DNA from: a virus
Virus record (IMG/VR): IMGVR_UViG_3300042458_003482
Span: 1 to 33,219 of that record
Length of the DNA stretch: 33,219 nt
Strand: one strand, 5' to 3'
The translations under genes were made by a program, and so were the position numbers. Under the pieces are notes generated by a model. It saw nothing but the letters and a program-made list of their open reading frames with translations, had not been told where the DNA came from and did no database searches. Shown here piece by piece: positions 1 to 7,107 of this stretch (positions are counted from its first letter, which is position 1; every line of letters starts with the position of its first letter).

Positions 1-168
1 ATGAACATAGTACACACTAACAAGGGTGCATGGCAGGTGTCGGCGCCAGTGACAAACGGGCACGACACTTGGGTCGAAATCACGACTTTCTACGGGATTA
101 ACGAGAAAGAGGCGGTTGCCCGCTTCTACAACTCGGTTTGGAACTCGGGCTGGACGGTGGCCGAGTGA
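1..168 (+). CDS. Small hypothetical protein, 55 aa
   Basis: An ATG at the first base of the window opens a 55-residue frame ending in TGA. The product is soluble-looking, rich in aromatic residues (FYGINEKEAVARFYNSVW), with no membrane segment or cysteine. I do not recognise the family. It is the first of four plus-strand genes that overlap or abut, so it is probably translated as part of a short operon. The upstream promoter and ribosome site lie outside the window, so the start cannot be checked. Confidence 0.6.
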   Translation: MNIVHTNKGAWQVSAPVTNGHDTWVEITTFYGINEKEAVARFYNSVWNSGWTVAE

Positions 169-302
169 TTAAGGCAAGCGAGAACAAGGACTTGAAGAAG
201 CTGATGGAGTGGCATTTCCAGCAAGCAAACAAGAACCCAGACCAACGCGATTTTCATATTTGGGCCGCGACTCTGATTTCGCTCATTAGGGAGATACGAT
301 GA
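165..302 (+). CDS. Small hypothetical protein, 45 aa
   Basis: A GTG start overlaps the previous TGA (GTGA), and the frame runs 45 residues before a TGA that overlaps the next ATG (ATGA). Such stop/start overlaps on both sides are the main evidence that it is real. The product is charged at the N-terminus (IKASENKDLKKLMEWHFQQ) and looks mainly helical. No known family is recognised. Its position suggests an early or accessory role next to a DNA-binding protein, but that is only inference. Confidence 0.55.
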   Translation: MIKASENKDLKKLMEWHFQQANKNPDQRDFHIWAATLISLIREIR

Positions 303-448
303 AGCTGACAAAGCGCCAAAAACAGTTCCGTGCTCTTTTGATATTAGCAGCCGCTGTGGCTGTGTTTTACGTGGTTGGGCACTTGTGGTGGGTCGGAGAC
401 GGCTACTGCTGGGGTTCAATGACAGAATGCTTACTGGGGGACAAATAA
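299..448 (+). CDS. Small single-pass membrane protein, 49 aa
   Basis: The ATG overlaps the previous stop by four bases and the stop at 446-448 directly abuts the next ATG. After a basic N-terminus (MKLTKRQKQFR) there is one hydrophobic helix at about residues 12-30, followed by a tryptophan- and cysteine-containing tail. The positive-inside rule suggests the N-terminus faces the cytoplasm. The family is unknown. Small membrane proteins of this type are often phage accessory or superinfection proteins, but nothing in the sequence proves that here. Confidence 0.6.
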   Translation: MKLTKRQKQFRALLILAAAVAVFYVVGHLWWVGDGYCWGSMTECLLGDK

Positions 449-589
449 ATGGGGAACGAAACACCAATTCGCACCGTTCGCGTGGACGACAAGCTGTGGA
501 AGGCGGCTAAAGTTCAGGCGAAACGCGATGAGACCACGGTGTCCGAGGTAATAAATCGGGCGCTGCGTAACTTCACCGCGAAAAAATAA
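449..589 (+). CDS. Ribbon-helix-helix DNA-binding protein, 46 aa
   Basis: The 46-residue product has the layout of an Arc/MetJ/CopG ribbon-helix-helix unit. A short strand (TPIRTVRVDDKLWKAAK) is followed by helix A (residues about 13-24), a turn (RDETTVSE) and helix B (VINRALRNFTAKK). Proteins of this family dimerise through the N-terminal strand and use it to contact operator DNA. It starts one base after the previous stop and is followed by a strong terminator. It is the only clear transcription-factor fold in the window, so it is the best candidate repressor for the phage's own promoters, possibly the repeat region near 27.9 kb. That link is inference. Confidence 0.75.
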   Translation: MGNETPIRTVRVDDKLWKAAKVQAKRDETTVSEVINRALRNFTAKK

Positions 590-593
590 AGAA

Positions 594-632
594 AAACCCC
601 CACCACCTGGTTTGCGCAGGTGGTGGGGGTTT
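594..632. terminator. Bidirectional intrinsic terminator between convergent operons
   Basis: A perfect 16-bp inverted repeat (arms 594-609 and 617-632, loop GTTTGCG) carries CCCCCACCACC/GGTGGTGGGGG in the stem. Flanking A-rich sequence to the left and T-rich sequence to the right would give a U-tract on either strand. It sits between the end of the plus-strand operon (589) and the end of the minus-strand endolysin gene (645), where a shared terminator is expected. Confidence 0.93.
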
Positions 633-644
633 CTTTGTGTGTAT

Positions 645-1112
645 TTAAATGCTTGGTCGAGCGACCGCCATGATGAGCGAGTACTTGCGCTTTTTGATAT
701 AGAAGCCATCACCGTTTGATTGGCTGCCCTTGGCGTCGGCGCTTGTGTTGCCTTCCCAGACCTTCATGTACTTCAGTTTGGTGTTGTGCCAGCGCACGAT
801 TCCGACGTGGTCTGGTTGCTTGTCCTCATCGAACTGGAAAAAGACAATGTCGCCGCGCTTGGCCTGACCGATTGGCACCAGCTGGCCGTTGGCCGCAAGA
901 TACTTGAGCCACTCATCGCAAGATGCAAAGCCCTTTGTCTTGTTCTTAGGCGACACTGCCTTGATAAGACCTGCTTCATGGAATATCTTAGAAACGGCCA
1001 TTGCGCACCATGGCTGGTTGTTTAGCTTGTACCACTTGCCAAAGGTCGTGTCGTTGTTTGGGCCTTCTGTATAGCCGACGTACCCGTCTGCAATCTCAGT
1101 TAGTTTCTTCAT
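645..1112 (-). CDS. CHAP-domain endolysin
   Basis: The 155-residue product is essentially a single CHAP (cysteine/histidine-dependent amidohydrolase/peptidase) domain, which cleaves amide bonds in peptidoglycan at the end of infection. The likely catalytic residues are Cys36 in NNQPWCAMAVS, His102 in QPDHVGIVRW and Glu120 or Asn122 in VWEGNT. The intermediate motif AKRGDIVFF is also typical. There is no signal peptide and no separate wall-binding domain, so release must depend on a holin. The ATG overlaps the stop of the upstream membrane protein by four bases. The gene ends just before the convergent terminator, making it the last gene of the long leftward transcript. An amidase or endopeptidase specificity cannot be told from sequence. 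Confidence 0.9.
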   Translation of the reverse strand: MKKLTEIADGYVGYTEGPNNDTTFGKWYKLNNQPWCAMAVSKIFHEAGLIKAVSPKNKTKGFASCDEWLKYLAANGQLVPIGQAKRGDIVFFQFDEDKQPDHVGIVRWHNTKLKYMKVWEGNTSADAKGSQSNGDGFYIKKRKYSLIMAVARPSI

Positions 1113-1345
1113 TTCTTGCCCTTGGTCTCGTTGAATGCAGTTTCGATTTCGTCTTTGCTAAGCTTGCCATCTGCAACATAGGCCTTCGCAAGCGATTCGC
1201 CGACTTTTGCGACTGCAAGCAAACCCGCGATTCCAGCCATTGTAGCTGCTTCAATACCGAAAAGCGAACCCGCACCGATTGTACCGAGTGCAGATACGTA
1301 GAAAACCGCCGCAAGGCGAATGACTAGCTTCTTTGTTTGTTTCAT
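1109..1345 (-). CDS. Holin-like membrane protein, 78 aa
   Basis: After a basic N-terminus (MKQTKKLVIR) the 78-residue product has two hydrophobic helices at about residues 11-30 and 32-52. A charged soluble tail (KLSKDEIETAFNETKGKK) follows. Two close helices, a small size and direct overlap with the endolysin gene match phage holins, which form the membrane lesion that frees a cytosolic endolysin. The tail motif DGKLSKDEIETAF is common among short phage membrane proteins next to lysins. Whether this protein or the upstream 90-residue one is the actual holin (the other perhaps an antiholin) cannot be told. Its stop overlaps the endolysin ATG. Confidence 0.65.
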   Translation of the reverse strand: MKQTKKLVIRLAAVFYVSALGTIGAGSLFGIEAATMAGIAGLLAVAKVGESLAKAYVADGKLSKDEIETAFNETKGKK

Positions 1346-1614
1346 TTGGTGTCCTTTTCTGGTTTGTCTTTGTCTTTGAGACCGTTGCTTGCAAGCACTG
1401 CACCCAAACTGCCAGTCAAAAAGACGGTCAGCGTAGTAAGCAGTTCAATAAATGCTCTGTCGTTTGGTGCTTGCTCACCAAGTGGCTGTGTCACGAATAT
1501 GAGCGCCCACAAGATGCCAAAAACTGAACCCAAGAACACCAGCGCCAGTATGGTGCCGATAAAAACGATTAATCTCGCTTTGAGCTCCTCGTTGGTAAAC
1601 CTTTGTCTAGCCAT
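1342..1614 (-). CDS. Second holin-like membrane protein, 90 aa
   Basis: The product has a polar start (MARQRFTNEELKAR), then a long hydrophobic stretch (about residues 14-44) and a second one after a polar turn (about residues 55-78). It ends in a lysine-rich tail (KDKDKPEKDTK). This is a class II holin layout. The stop overlaps the next membrane gene by four bases and the start overlaps the end of the lipoprotein gene, so all four lysis genes are translationally chained. A holin/antiholin pair is a reasonable reading. The family is not otherwise recognised. Confidence 0.65.
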   Translation of the reverse strand: MARQRFTNEELKARLIVFIGTILALVFLGSVFGILWALIFVTQPLGEQAPNDRAFIELLTTLTVFLTGSLGAVLASNGLKDKDKPEKDTK

Positions 1615-1792
1615 TTGTCACCTCGGGGAGTATGTCTTTGGTGCAAGTGCCTGTGGGAATGCACTGTGGCGGGTTACACTCTGGCTTTTCCCAATTCTCG
1701 AACTCTTGACACGGGTATCTAACCCAGCCTTGGTACTGCGCACAGCCACTAAGGGTTATTGCGAGTAAGAAGAATGCGATAGATTTCTTCAA
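1607..1792 (-). CDS. Cysteine-rich lipoprotein of the lysis cassette
   Basis: The chosen start is a TTG at 1792, preceded by GGAG with a seven-base spacer. It gives MKKSIAFFLLAITLSGC, a classic lipoprotein signal with lipobox LSGC and lipidated Cys17. A longer TTG start at 1813 is possible but has a poor ribosome site. The mature part is only about 45 residues with five cysteines including the lipidated one (motifs YPCQEF, PECNPPQC, TGTC). The start region lies inside the continued frame of the upstream membrane gene, in another frame. The pairing of a small membrane protein with an overlapping lipoprotein recalls Rz/Rz1 spanins. A spanin would not be expected in a host without an outer membrane, so the role is open. 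Confidence 0.7.
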   Translation of the reverse strand: MKKSIAFFLLAITLSGCAQYQGWVRYPCQEFENWEKPECNPPQCIPTGTCTKDILPEVTNG

Positions 1793-1820
1793 CCTGGCGC
1801 TCCAATCTGTCAACAGAATC
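1749..1820 (-). other. In-frame continuation beyond a TGA (possible readthrough extension)
   Basis: Directly after the TGA at 1821-1823 the same frame stays open for 23 codons and ends in TAG. The encoded stretch (DSVDRLERQVEEIYRILLTR) is a convincing amphipathic coiled-coil segment. It reads as the natural C-terminal tail of the small membrane protein before it. Its second half overlaps the start of the lipoprotein gene in another frame. The continuation may be expressed by TGA readthrough, or be the remnant of a gene cut by a recent nonsense change. Confidence 0.45.
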
Positions 1821-1952
1821 TCACAGACTCGAGCCAGAGTTGGGTTTAAGTTCTACGAGATAATGCTTAACAAGCCATCTAACTAAGCCTGAAAAAGCCC
1901 CCACGATTGCCGCTATCGAAACGATGAGGGCGGCCCAGTCGGTTGGTGTCAT
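1821..1952 (-). CDS. Small membrane protein, 43 aa up to an in-frame TGA
   Basis: The ATG at 1952 has a strong ribosome site (AGGAG, five-base spacer). The product has one membrane helix (about residues 7-27, ALIVSIAAIVGAFSGLVRWLV) and a short polar part ending PNSGSSL before TGA. I recall small proteins of this type in other phages having a polar linker followed directly by a short coiled coil. Here that coiled coil follows in the same frame after the stop. It may therefore be a full-length protein of 67 residues made by readthrough, or a truncated gene. Lying just upstream of the lipoprotein and holins, it probably belongs to lysis. Confidence 0.6.
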   Translation of the reverse strand: MTPTDWAALIVSIAAIVGAFSGLVRWLVKHYLVELKPNSGSSL

Positions 1953-2043
1953 TTCTCTCCTGTAAGAAGCCCAGCGCTTCGGTTGCGTCCACGCTGTCGT
2001 CTATTGTTCGGACTACTGGTACCAGTTCACTCAGCAGTGTCAT
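1879..2043 (-). CDS. Uncertain small ORF, 54 aa
   Basis: An ATG inside the end of the preceding 45-residue gene opens a 54-codon frame (MTLLSELVPVVRTIDDSVDATEALG...). It fills the otherwise empty 74 bases between 2026 and 1953. The ribosome site is weak, and the last 25 codons overlap the membrane-protein gene, where the sequence becomes arginine- and glycine-rich and unconvincing. It could be a real small gene, or only its first part may matter. No family is recognised. Confidence 0.35.
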   Translation of the reverse strand: MTLLSELVPVVRTIDDSVDATEALGFLQERNDTNRLGRPHRFDSGNRGGFFRLS

Positions 2044-2164
2044 TTGTCTTTTCCAGCTCTTGAAGTCGTGCAGTAAGCATCGCCTTGTCAAGCGCTAGCA
2101 GTCCAATCTGCTCTCGCAGTGACGCGATTACCAGGTTGATGTCGAGTTGTGTCGTTTCTTTCAT
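2027..2164 (-). CDS. Small coiled-coil protein, 45 aa
   Basis: The ATG at 2164 has a strong purine-rich ribosome site (AAGGGGGCACAG) and overlaps the upstream stop (ATGA). The product is almost one amphipathic helix with regular leucines (DINLVIASLREQIGLLALDK, then LTARLQELEKT), so a short coiled coil is likely. No family is recognised. It sits between the tail-fibre gene and the lysis genes, where phages often keep small accessory proteins. Confidence 0.6.
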   Translation of the reverse strand: MKETTQLDINLVIASLREQIGLLALDKAMLTARLQELEKTNDTAE

Positions 2165-2319
2165 TCTGTGCCCCCTTGTTTTAGCCATTTTACGAAAATA
2201 ATCGGCAAGTCTGGGTGAAGCGGCTGCGCCTCTGTTTTTGCCTGCTCTTTGTCTGGCGCTGTCACAGGCTCTGTGATTAAAGTGCCGTCGTCATTGAATC
2301 CGACTAAGTAGTTGCTCAT
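2161..2319 (-). CDS. Small hypothetical protein downstream of tail fibre, 52 aa
   Basis: The ATG overlaps the end of the tail-fibre gene by four bases and the TGA overlaps the next ATG, so the frame is fixed by both neighbours. The product begins MSNYLVGFNDDGTLITEPV, has a charged middle, and ends in a short hydrophobic motif (LPIIFVKWLKQGG). No known domain is recognised. Its position suggests a tail-associated or fibre-associated small protein, by context only. Confidence 0.6.
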   Translation of the reverse strand: MSNYLVGFNDDGTLITEPVTAPDKEQAKTEAQPLHPDLPIIFVKWLKQGGTE

Positions 2320-3899
2320 TTGTTCTCCAGCGTTTCAACTCGAGCGTGCAAATCCTGAATCAGCCCCAGCATGCCAGGAATGATGAAACGCTCGTTCCAG
2401 TTTTCAACAAGCCCATCGCTATGGTCTGCCGCGATTGGGTAGTGCTCGGCCACCTCTTCTGCAACCAAACCTGGCACCAACATACCCGCTCTGTTGTCGG
2501 TAGGGTCGAGGTAGTCAGACCTAAACCTGAAAGCGCGAATCGGTATGTCTAGCAACTTCGCGGGGGCCATGTCTGGCACGTTTGCGATGTCTGTGATGTC
2601 CTCTTTAAAGCGTGCACTCGAAGCCGTGCTGCGTCTTGTGCGACCATTGGTGTCCATGCGGGTATTGGCAACGTTTGCGCTGGTAGATGGGTCTTGGTTG
2701 TAAAAGGCGTCCAGTGTGTAAACGTCGCCGCTTAGTTGCACACCAGTAGAGTTGCAAATAACGTAAGTAGTTGAGTTGAACGCAATCTGCGCTCCCCCAG
2801 AACTAACGTATGCGTGTGGGTAAGCTGTGGCACCAGCATTAAAACTGGAACCGTAGTGCATAATGACGCCAGAGATTGAAGCTGGACCAACAAAACCGAC
2901 AACAGAGTTGGCTTCTCGGAATGAAATGGCGTTTGTGCTTGCAGAAACTGTGACACGGCGAGCGCCGTCCGAAGTCTGAAGTGTAAAAGCAGTCAACGTG
3001 CCCGCACTCAAGCGGTCCACAGTGATAGAGCCAGCTTCGATTTCGGCCGCGGTGATTGTGTCTGCAGCGATTTCAGCCGCAGTGATTGTGGCACCTGCAA
3101 TTTGGTCCGCGGTGATTGTGGCAACTGCGATATTGCTGGCGGTGATAGTTGTAGCTGCGATTTTGGCGCCAGTGATAGTACCTGCAGCGATTGAGACCGC
3201 TTCGATTGTGCCAACCGCGAGCTTGCCACCAGTAATGCTGTTGGCAGAGATGCGGTCTGCTGCGAGTGAGCCAGTCGAGATGTTGCCAGCGTTAATATTT
3301 GAAACCGTGATAACCGAAGCATCGATGGTGCCCGCGGTCAGTTTATTGGCAGAAATCGAAGCAAGCGCTCCATCGCCAAGAGTAAAGCCCGACCAAGAGC
3401 CGCTGGTGAACCTATAGAACTTGTTGTCGTCATCAGTATCAAACCAAAGGTCGCCCTCGACGTAGGTGCCGCCAGTTGGTTGTGTGGTTTGGCGGTAGAT
3501 GCGGTTTTTGCCGTCGGCTGTTGTTTGTGCTGCCGCTGCCGCTGCGACTGCTGCCGCTGCCGCGGCTTCTGCTGCCGCTGCCGCTGTTTCTGCCGCTGCG
3601 ATTCCAAGGTCTTGCACTGAAACCCATGCTGTGCCTGTCCAGTAATACTGCTTGTTGCCGTCGTCTGTGTCGAACCAAACGTCGCCCTCGGTTAGCGGGA
3701 AAACAGAGCCGTCGGGAGCTGTCGGTTGGCGGTAGATGTGGTTCTTGCCGTTGACAGATGCTTCAATCGTGTTGATTTCGGTTTGGAGTTCGTCAGTCTC
3801 CTCAGTTGTGGCTGCCACGATTGGAATGATAGAAGTCTGAGTCATGCCTGTAGTGGTGACGGTGACTGGTGTTATTGCGATTTGCGGACAAAGTGGCAT
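2316..3899 (-). CDS. Tail fibre / receptor-binding protein with S74 self-cleaving chaperone domain
   Basis: The 527-residue product has three parts. The N-terminal region carries two copies of a short module (IYRQPTAPDG...GDVWFDTDDGNK and IYRQTTQPTG...GDLWFDTDDDNK) separated by an alanine-rich, probably helical, linker. The middle (about 175-300) is a degenerate repeat of the form ITAxxI, typical of a trimeric beta-helical shaft. The C-terminal 101 residues match the intramolecular chaperone of the peptidase S74 family. In that family a Ser-Lys pair cuts off the chaperone after trimer folding. The motif SSARFKEDI gives Ser427 and Lys432 at the expected five-residue spacing, and the domain ends in a coiled coil (LHARVETLEN). 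It likely forms the host-contacting fibre. The ribosome site GGGGGAG lies very close to the start. Confidence 0.88.
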   Translation of the reverse strand: MPLCPQIAITPVTVTTTGMTQTSIIPIVAATTEETDELQTEINTIEASVNGKNHIYRQPTAPDGSVFPLTEGDVWFDTDDGNKQYYWTGTAWVSVQDLGIAAAETAAAAAEAAAAAAVAAAAAAQTTADGKNRIYRQTTQPTGGTYVEGDLWFDTDDDNKFYRFTSGSWSGFTLGDGALASISANKLTAGTIDASVITVSNINAGNISTGSLAADRISANSITGGKLAVGTIEAVSIAAGTITGAKIAATTITASNIAVATITADQIAGATITAAEIAADTITAAEIEAGSITVDRLSAGTLTAFTLQTSDGARRVTVSASTNAISFREANSVVGFVGPASISGVIMHYGSSFNAGATAYPHAYVSSGGAQIAFNSTTYVICNSTGVQLSGDVYTLDAFYNQDPSTSANVANTRMDTNGRTRRSTASSARFKEDITDIANVPDMAPAKLLDIPIRAFRFRSDYLDPTDNRAGMLVPGLVAEEVAEHYPIAADHSDGLVENWNERFIIPGMLGLIQDLHARVETLENK

Positions 3900-3907
3900 C
3901 GCTCCCC

Positions 3908-4996
3908 CTAGAGTGTAATAGTGTAAGGGTCAACTACAGAAGTGAAGTAGCTGACGCGCCAGTTGTCGGCAGTGATTGAGTGCGCAAGGCCTTCGACCAC
4001 GCAGTTGATTGTGATGTTGCGTCCGTCGTAAGTCAAACGCTTCACCTGCACCAAGTCATTTAATTCAGTTTCAAGCATGTCGGTTGCGAGTGCACCGATG
4101 CCGATAGCCGTGAAGTCAATCTGCTCAGCTAGCACCACAGCATCTGCGTCTTTGCGGGCCGCATAAAGCGCGAGGTTGGCGGCTGCAGTATCATCAAAGA
4201 CTGGAGCATCGAGCTTTTTTGACTTTAAGCCGTAGGTCGAAACGCTGGACGAGAAGCGGGCCGTTTTCTGTGTCCTTTTTGGGCCTCTGAAAACGATTGC
4301 TTCATTGTAAACGTAGTCTGTGCCAGGGTTGGTGATGATGCCATCGTAGCCGACACTGTTGGCATCGCCTTGGTCAGAGAACAAGAGTCTGGTTGGGCGT
4401 GTGAACTTGTTGGCGATGCCCACAAGAGTCGCGACACCTGTGCGGCTAACGTAAAAACGACCGCCCACACAGTTCGCGCATTGTTCAAGCATTTCGAGAC
4501 AGCTCATATTTTGTTTGGTCTTTTGCATTACAGTGCTACCAGTCAAGCTGCGACCACCAGTCCAGTCGGCAAGGTCTAGAGCGCGAGCTGCACGAAGGGC
4601 TGCAGTCTCCTGGAATTGGCTAGTAGCCAGAGCTGGTGCGATTGCCTTAGCGATTTGAGCCAAGCCGTCCACGAAAGTGAGTGAAACGGTTGGGTAGATG
4701 CCTTGGTTTACTGCGTTGTTCTCGAGAAATCCAGTGTAGATGACAGTGCTGTTCGCAGTGATGCGTACTTGCATGCCAGCAACAAGGGTGTTGTACCACG
4801 GGCTTGAAGTGTTGCTCGGGTCAAAAGCGCCCGACTGGTTGTTCAGTACGATATCCGCAGTGCCAGACTCTAAAAAGTCATTCTGGTATTGGCGGCCTCG
4901 TCTGATTTCAACTTGAAGCAGCAAGTCATCGCTAACGTTGGTGAAAGAGCCACCGATACCGAAAGCGACTGTGAGCGTTGGTGCGTTAGCTGGCAT
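3908..4996 (-). CDS. Minor tail / baseplate-type protein, 362 aa
   Basis: The product follows the tape measure gene directly (the ATG overlaps its last stop base), where siphoviruses encode distal tail or hub-type proteins. It starts with a beta-rich region containing FLESGTADIVLNNQSGAFDP and VYTGFLE, a pattern I associate with minor tail proteins of actinophages that build the tail tip. The C-terminal half is also beta-rich with conserved-looking EAIVFRGPKRTQ. No enzymatic motif is visible. The assignment rests on order and general resemblance, not on a decisive motif. Confidence 0.7.
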   Translation of the reverse strand: MPANAPTLTVAFGIGGSFTNVSDDLLLQVEIRRGRQYQNDFLESGTADIVLNNQSGAFDPSNTSSPWYNTLVAGMQVRITANSTVIYTGFLENNAVNQGIYPTVSLTFVDGLAQIAKAIAPALATSQFQETAALRAARALDLADWTGGRSLTGSTVMQKTKQNMSCLEMLEQCANCVGGRFYVSRTGVATLVGIANKFTRPTRLLFSDQGDANSVGYDGIITNPGTDYVYNEAIVFRGPKRTQKTARFSSSVSTYGLKSKKLDAPVFDDTAAANLALYAARKDADAVVLAEQIDFTAIGIGALATDMLETELNDLVQVKRLTYDGRNITINCVVEGLAHSITADNWRVSYFTSVVDPYTITL

Positions 4997-6546
4997 TATA
5001 GAACCGCAAACTGGCTACCAGCACGGCGGCGCATTAAAGTCGCCAAGCCGTTTTTGATGCCATTGACTAGGTCGCCCTGTGAAACCACTGAGCCTGCGAC
5101 GTTCACTGTGATGTTGCCCCCGTTCATTGTGGTGTTCGATGCAATGTTGCCGTGGCCCGCGGACGCGAGCAGCGAAATAGTTGGGCTTGAAAGACCAAGT
5201 CTGGACTGCTTCAGCAAGTTCTTGCGGACAGCCTCTCTGGTGATTGGGTCGTCCATGCCTTTCAGCTTCTTGTTCTTTTTGTTCAATTCATCTTGCGCAG
5301 CCGCGGACTTGTCAAGAGCCGCGTTGTACTTAATAGTCTCTTCTTTGACGCCCTTCATATCGAACTTAAACTTGCCCATGGCGTCGGCTGCTTTGTCAGA
5401 ATCTTTGTTGAACTTGTTGGCGGCAACGCCGATTGCAACTAGCGCGACACCGAATGCGGCGGCACCTGCTGCAGCGGAAATACCGCCTGTTGCGAGTGCT
5501 GTGGCTGCGGCCGATGCGAGTGAAACAGTGCGCAAAGCCTTCATCACCTTGATAATCGCTTGCACTCCCTTGATGAGCCCAGCCACAGCAGCCGCCGTTT
5601 TTGCGCCAAAGAATGCGGCAGCGATTACGGCGCCGAGTGTTACGAAAACCTTGGTGTTGCGTGCTACAAATGAGAATATTTCGAACATCAGCTTACCAAA
5701 TGCTACGCCGTAGCTGATTGCAAGTTGGAACGCCGCGGCAAGCTTTTGCCCGTTCAGTTCGACCCACTTCTGGAGCAGTGGCAAAATGTCTTTTTGTAAA
5801 TAATCAATGAACTGCACAAGCGCGGGCAGCATCGCCTGGCCGATTGTGGTTTTAATGCTTTCAAATGAGTTCTTGAGCGCGATAATCGCACCCTCTGGAG
5901 TCTTGCGCAGCTCCTCGTTGAATCCTTTGTAAGTAGAGTTCAATACCTTGACAATAGCCGCAGCGCGTTCAGCTTCTGTGCCGTTCGAAATCAATTTCTT
6001 GGTCTGCTCATCAAGCACGAAGCCAGCCCTAGTTAACGCGCCGAATTGGCCGTTGAGTGCTTGTGCAAGACCATTTGTCATCGTCTTGAACTGGTCCGCA
6101 GACGCTGTTGCGCCCTTTTCGGCGGTCACGTAGTCCAGAATCGCAGGTGTCAATGCCTGAATAGATGAAGCCTGCAAATCGAACGTCGCGAGTTGTGACT
6201 GCACGACAGAGACGTTGCCTGCGGATACGACGCCGACCTTCTCTAATGCTTCAGCTTGCGCGTTTAGAATCTTGACTTGCTCGGCTGTAGCGCCGTTGGT
6301 AGTGAGCAAGATTTGATTGAGTCTCTGCTGTTCAGCCTCTGCGCGGATAGCCGCTTGCACGGAGTCTTTGCCAAGCTTGACTGCAAAAGCACCAGCCGCA
6401 AGAGCCGCAAGTCCGAAGGACTTTGCTGCCTTGTCGGCGAACTTGCCGAACTGCTTTTCCATTCTCGAAATGTCTTTGACAGCGGCCTTTGTGCCCTTGT
6501 CTGAATACTGGGTGAGAATGCGAGCGATTACTGCCCCAACTGCCAT
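4996..6546 (-). CDS. Tape measure protein
   Basis: The 516-residue product shows the usual tape measure layout. It has an alpha-helical N-terminus (KDISRMEKQFGKFADKAAKS), long alanine-rich helices, a hydrophobic middle (about residues 265-380) with possible membrane-inserting helices, and a glycine-rich C-terminal region. It lies between the chaperone genes and the tail-tip gene. Tail length scales at about 0.15 nm per tape-measure residue, so this suggests a rather short tail of roughly 75-80 nm. There is no obvious lysozyme or peptidase domain. Confidence 0.9.
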   Translation of the reverse strand: MAVGAVIARILTQYSDKGTKAAVKDISRMEKQFGKFADKAAKSFGLAALAAGAFAVKLGKDSVQAAIRAEAEQQRLNQILLTTNGATAEQVKILNAQAEALEKVGVVSAGNVSVVQSQLATFDLQASSIQALTPAILDYVTAEKGATASADQFKTMTNGLAQALNGQFGALTRAGFVLDEQTKKLISNGTEAERAAAIVKVLNSTYKGFNEELRKTPEGAIIALKNSFESIKTTIGQAMLPALVQFIDYLQKDILPLLQKWVELNGQKLAAAFQLAISYGVAFGKLMFEIFSFVARNTKVFVTLGAVIAAAFFGAKTAAAVAGLIKGVQAIIKVMKALRTVSLASAAATALATGGISAAAGAAAFGVALVAIGVAANKFNKDSDKAADAMGKFKFDMKGVKEETIKYNAALDKSAAAQDELNKKNKKLKGMDDPITREAVRKNLLKQSRLGLSSPTISLLASAGHGNIASNTTMNGGNITVNVAGSVVSQGDLVNGIKNGLATLMRRRAGSQFAVL

Positions 6547-6549
6547 GTG

Positions 6550-7107
6550 TTACTCTCGCTCTCTGTCTAAGTTCTTTTGTAAGATGGCTTTGACGTCATC
6601 GAGCGCTGCCAAGGTCTTCATCTGTGCCGACCTCTTGCGCTCATCTACAGCCCGCCAAATCAAACGCGACGGATTCTTAATCTCGTCTGTCAGATTTGTA
6701 ATGAACTGAATGCCGCTGCCAGTGCCGCCTGATGTGCGGCCCGCAACTTCGATAATCGCACCCGCTGCAGACTCGTTGATGAGTGCACCAGCACTGGTCG
6801 TGTAGTCTTTTCGGACTTTGCCTTGTGCTTTGGTCTTGCGAATGCCTTGCTGAATCACGCCTTGGTTGTAGGCAGGCCAGCCCGCACCACCGCGAGTGGT
6901 CTTTTTGGGTCTAAGTGGCTCAGTCGTTTTCCAGCCCCTCATCGGTGGGTCAGACTTTACAAATCCACGGGCTGCACGTTCAGCGTCTGAAAGTACAGAA
7001 TTGATAACCGAATTGAAGTTCTTGACCGCTTGCTTGTCAAAAGCCTTTAAAGCGGTAAGAGTCTCTTCGATTCCTACAAGAATGATGTCGCTTTCGGCCT
7101 CAGCCAT
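6550..7107 (-). CDS. Structural protein, possibly HK97 gp10-like, 185 aa
   Basis: The product begins with an alpha-helical segment (GIEETLTALKAFDKQAVKNF...VLSDAERAARGFV) like that of HK97 gp10-type tail-completion proteins. A loop region rich in Gly, Lys and Arg and a helical C-terminus follow. Its ATG overlaps the stop of the frameshifted chaperone product (TGA at 7100-7102), so it is the gene between chaperone and tape measure. Tail completion or tape-measure-associated function is plausible but not proven. No catalytic motif is seen. Confidence 0.6.
   Translation of the reverse strand: MAEAESDIILVGIEETLTALKAFDKQAVKNFNSVINSVLSDAERAARGFVKSDPPMRGWKTTEPLRPKKTTRGGAGWPAYNQGVIQQGIRKTKAQGKVRKDYTTSAGALINESAAGAIIEVAGRTSGGTGSGIQFITNLTDEIKNPSRLIWRAVDERKRSAQMKTLAALDDVKAILQKNLDRERE

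Noticed and set aside
4889-5713. A 274-aa plus-strand frame
   Set aside because: It is antisense to the tape measure gene, has no ribosome site and no recognisable domain.
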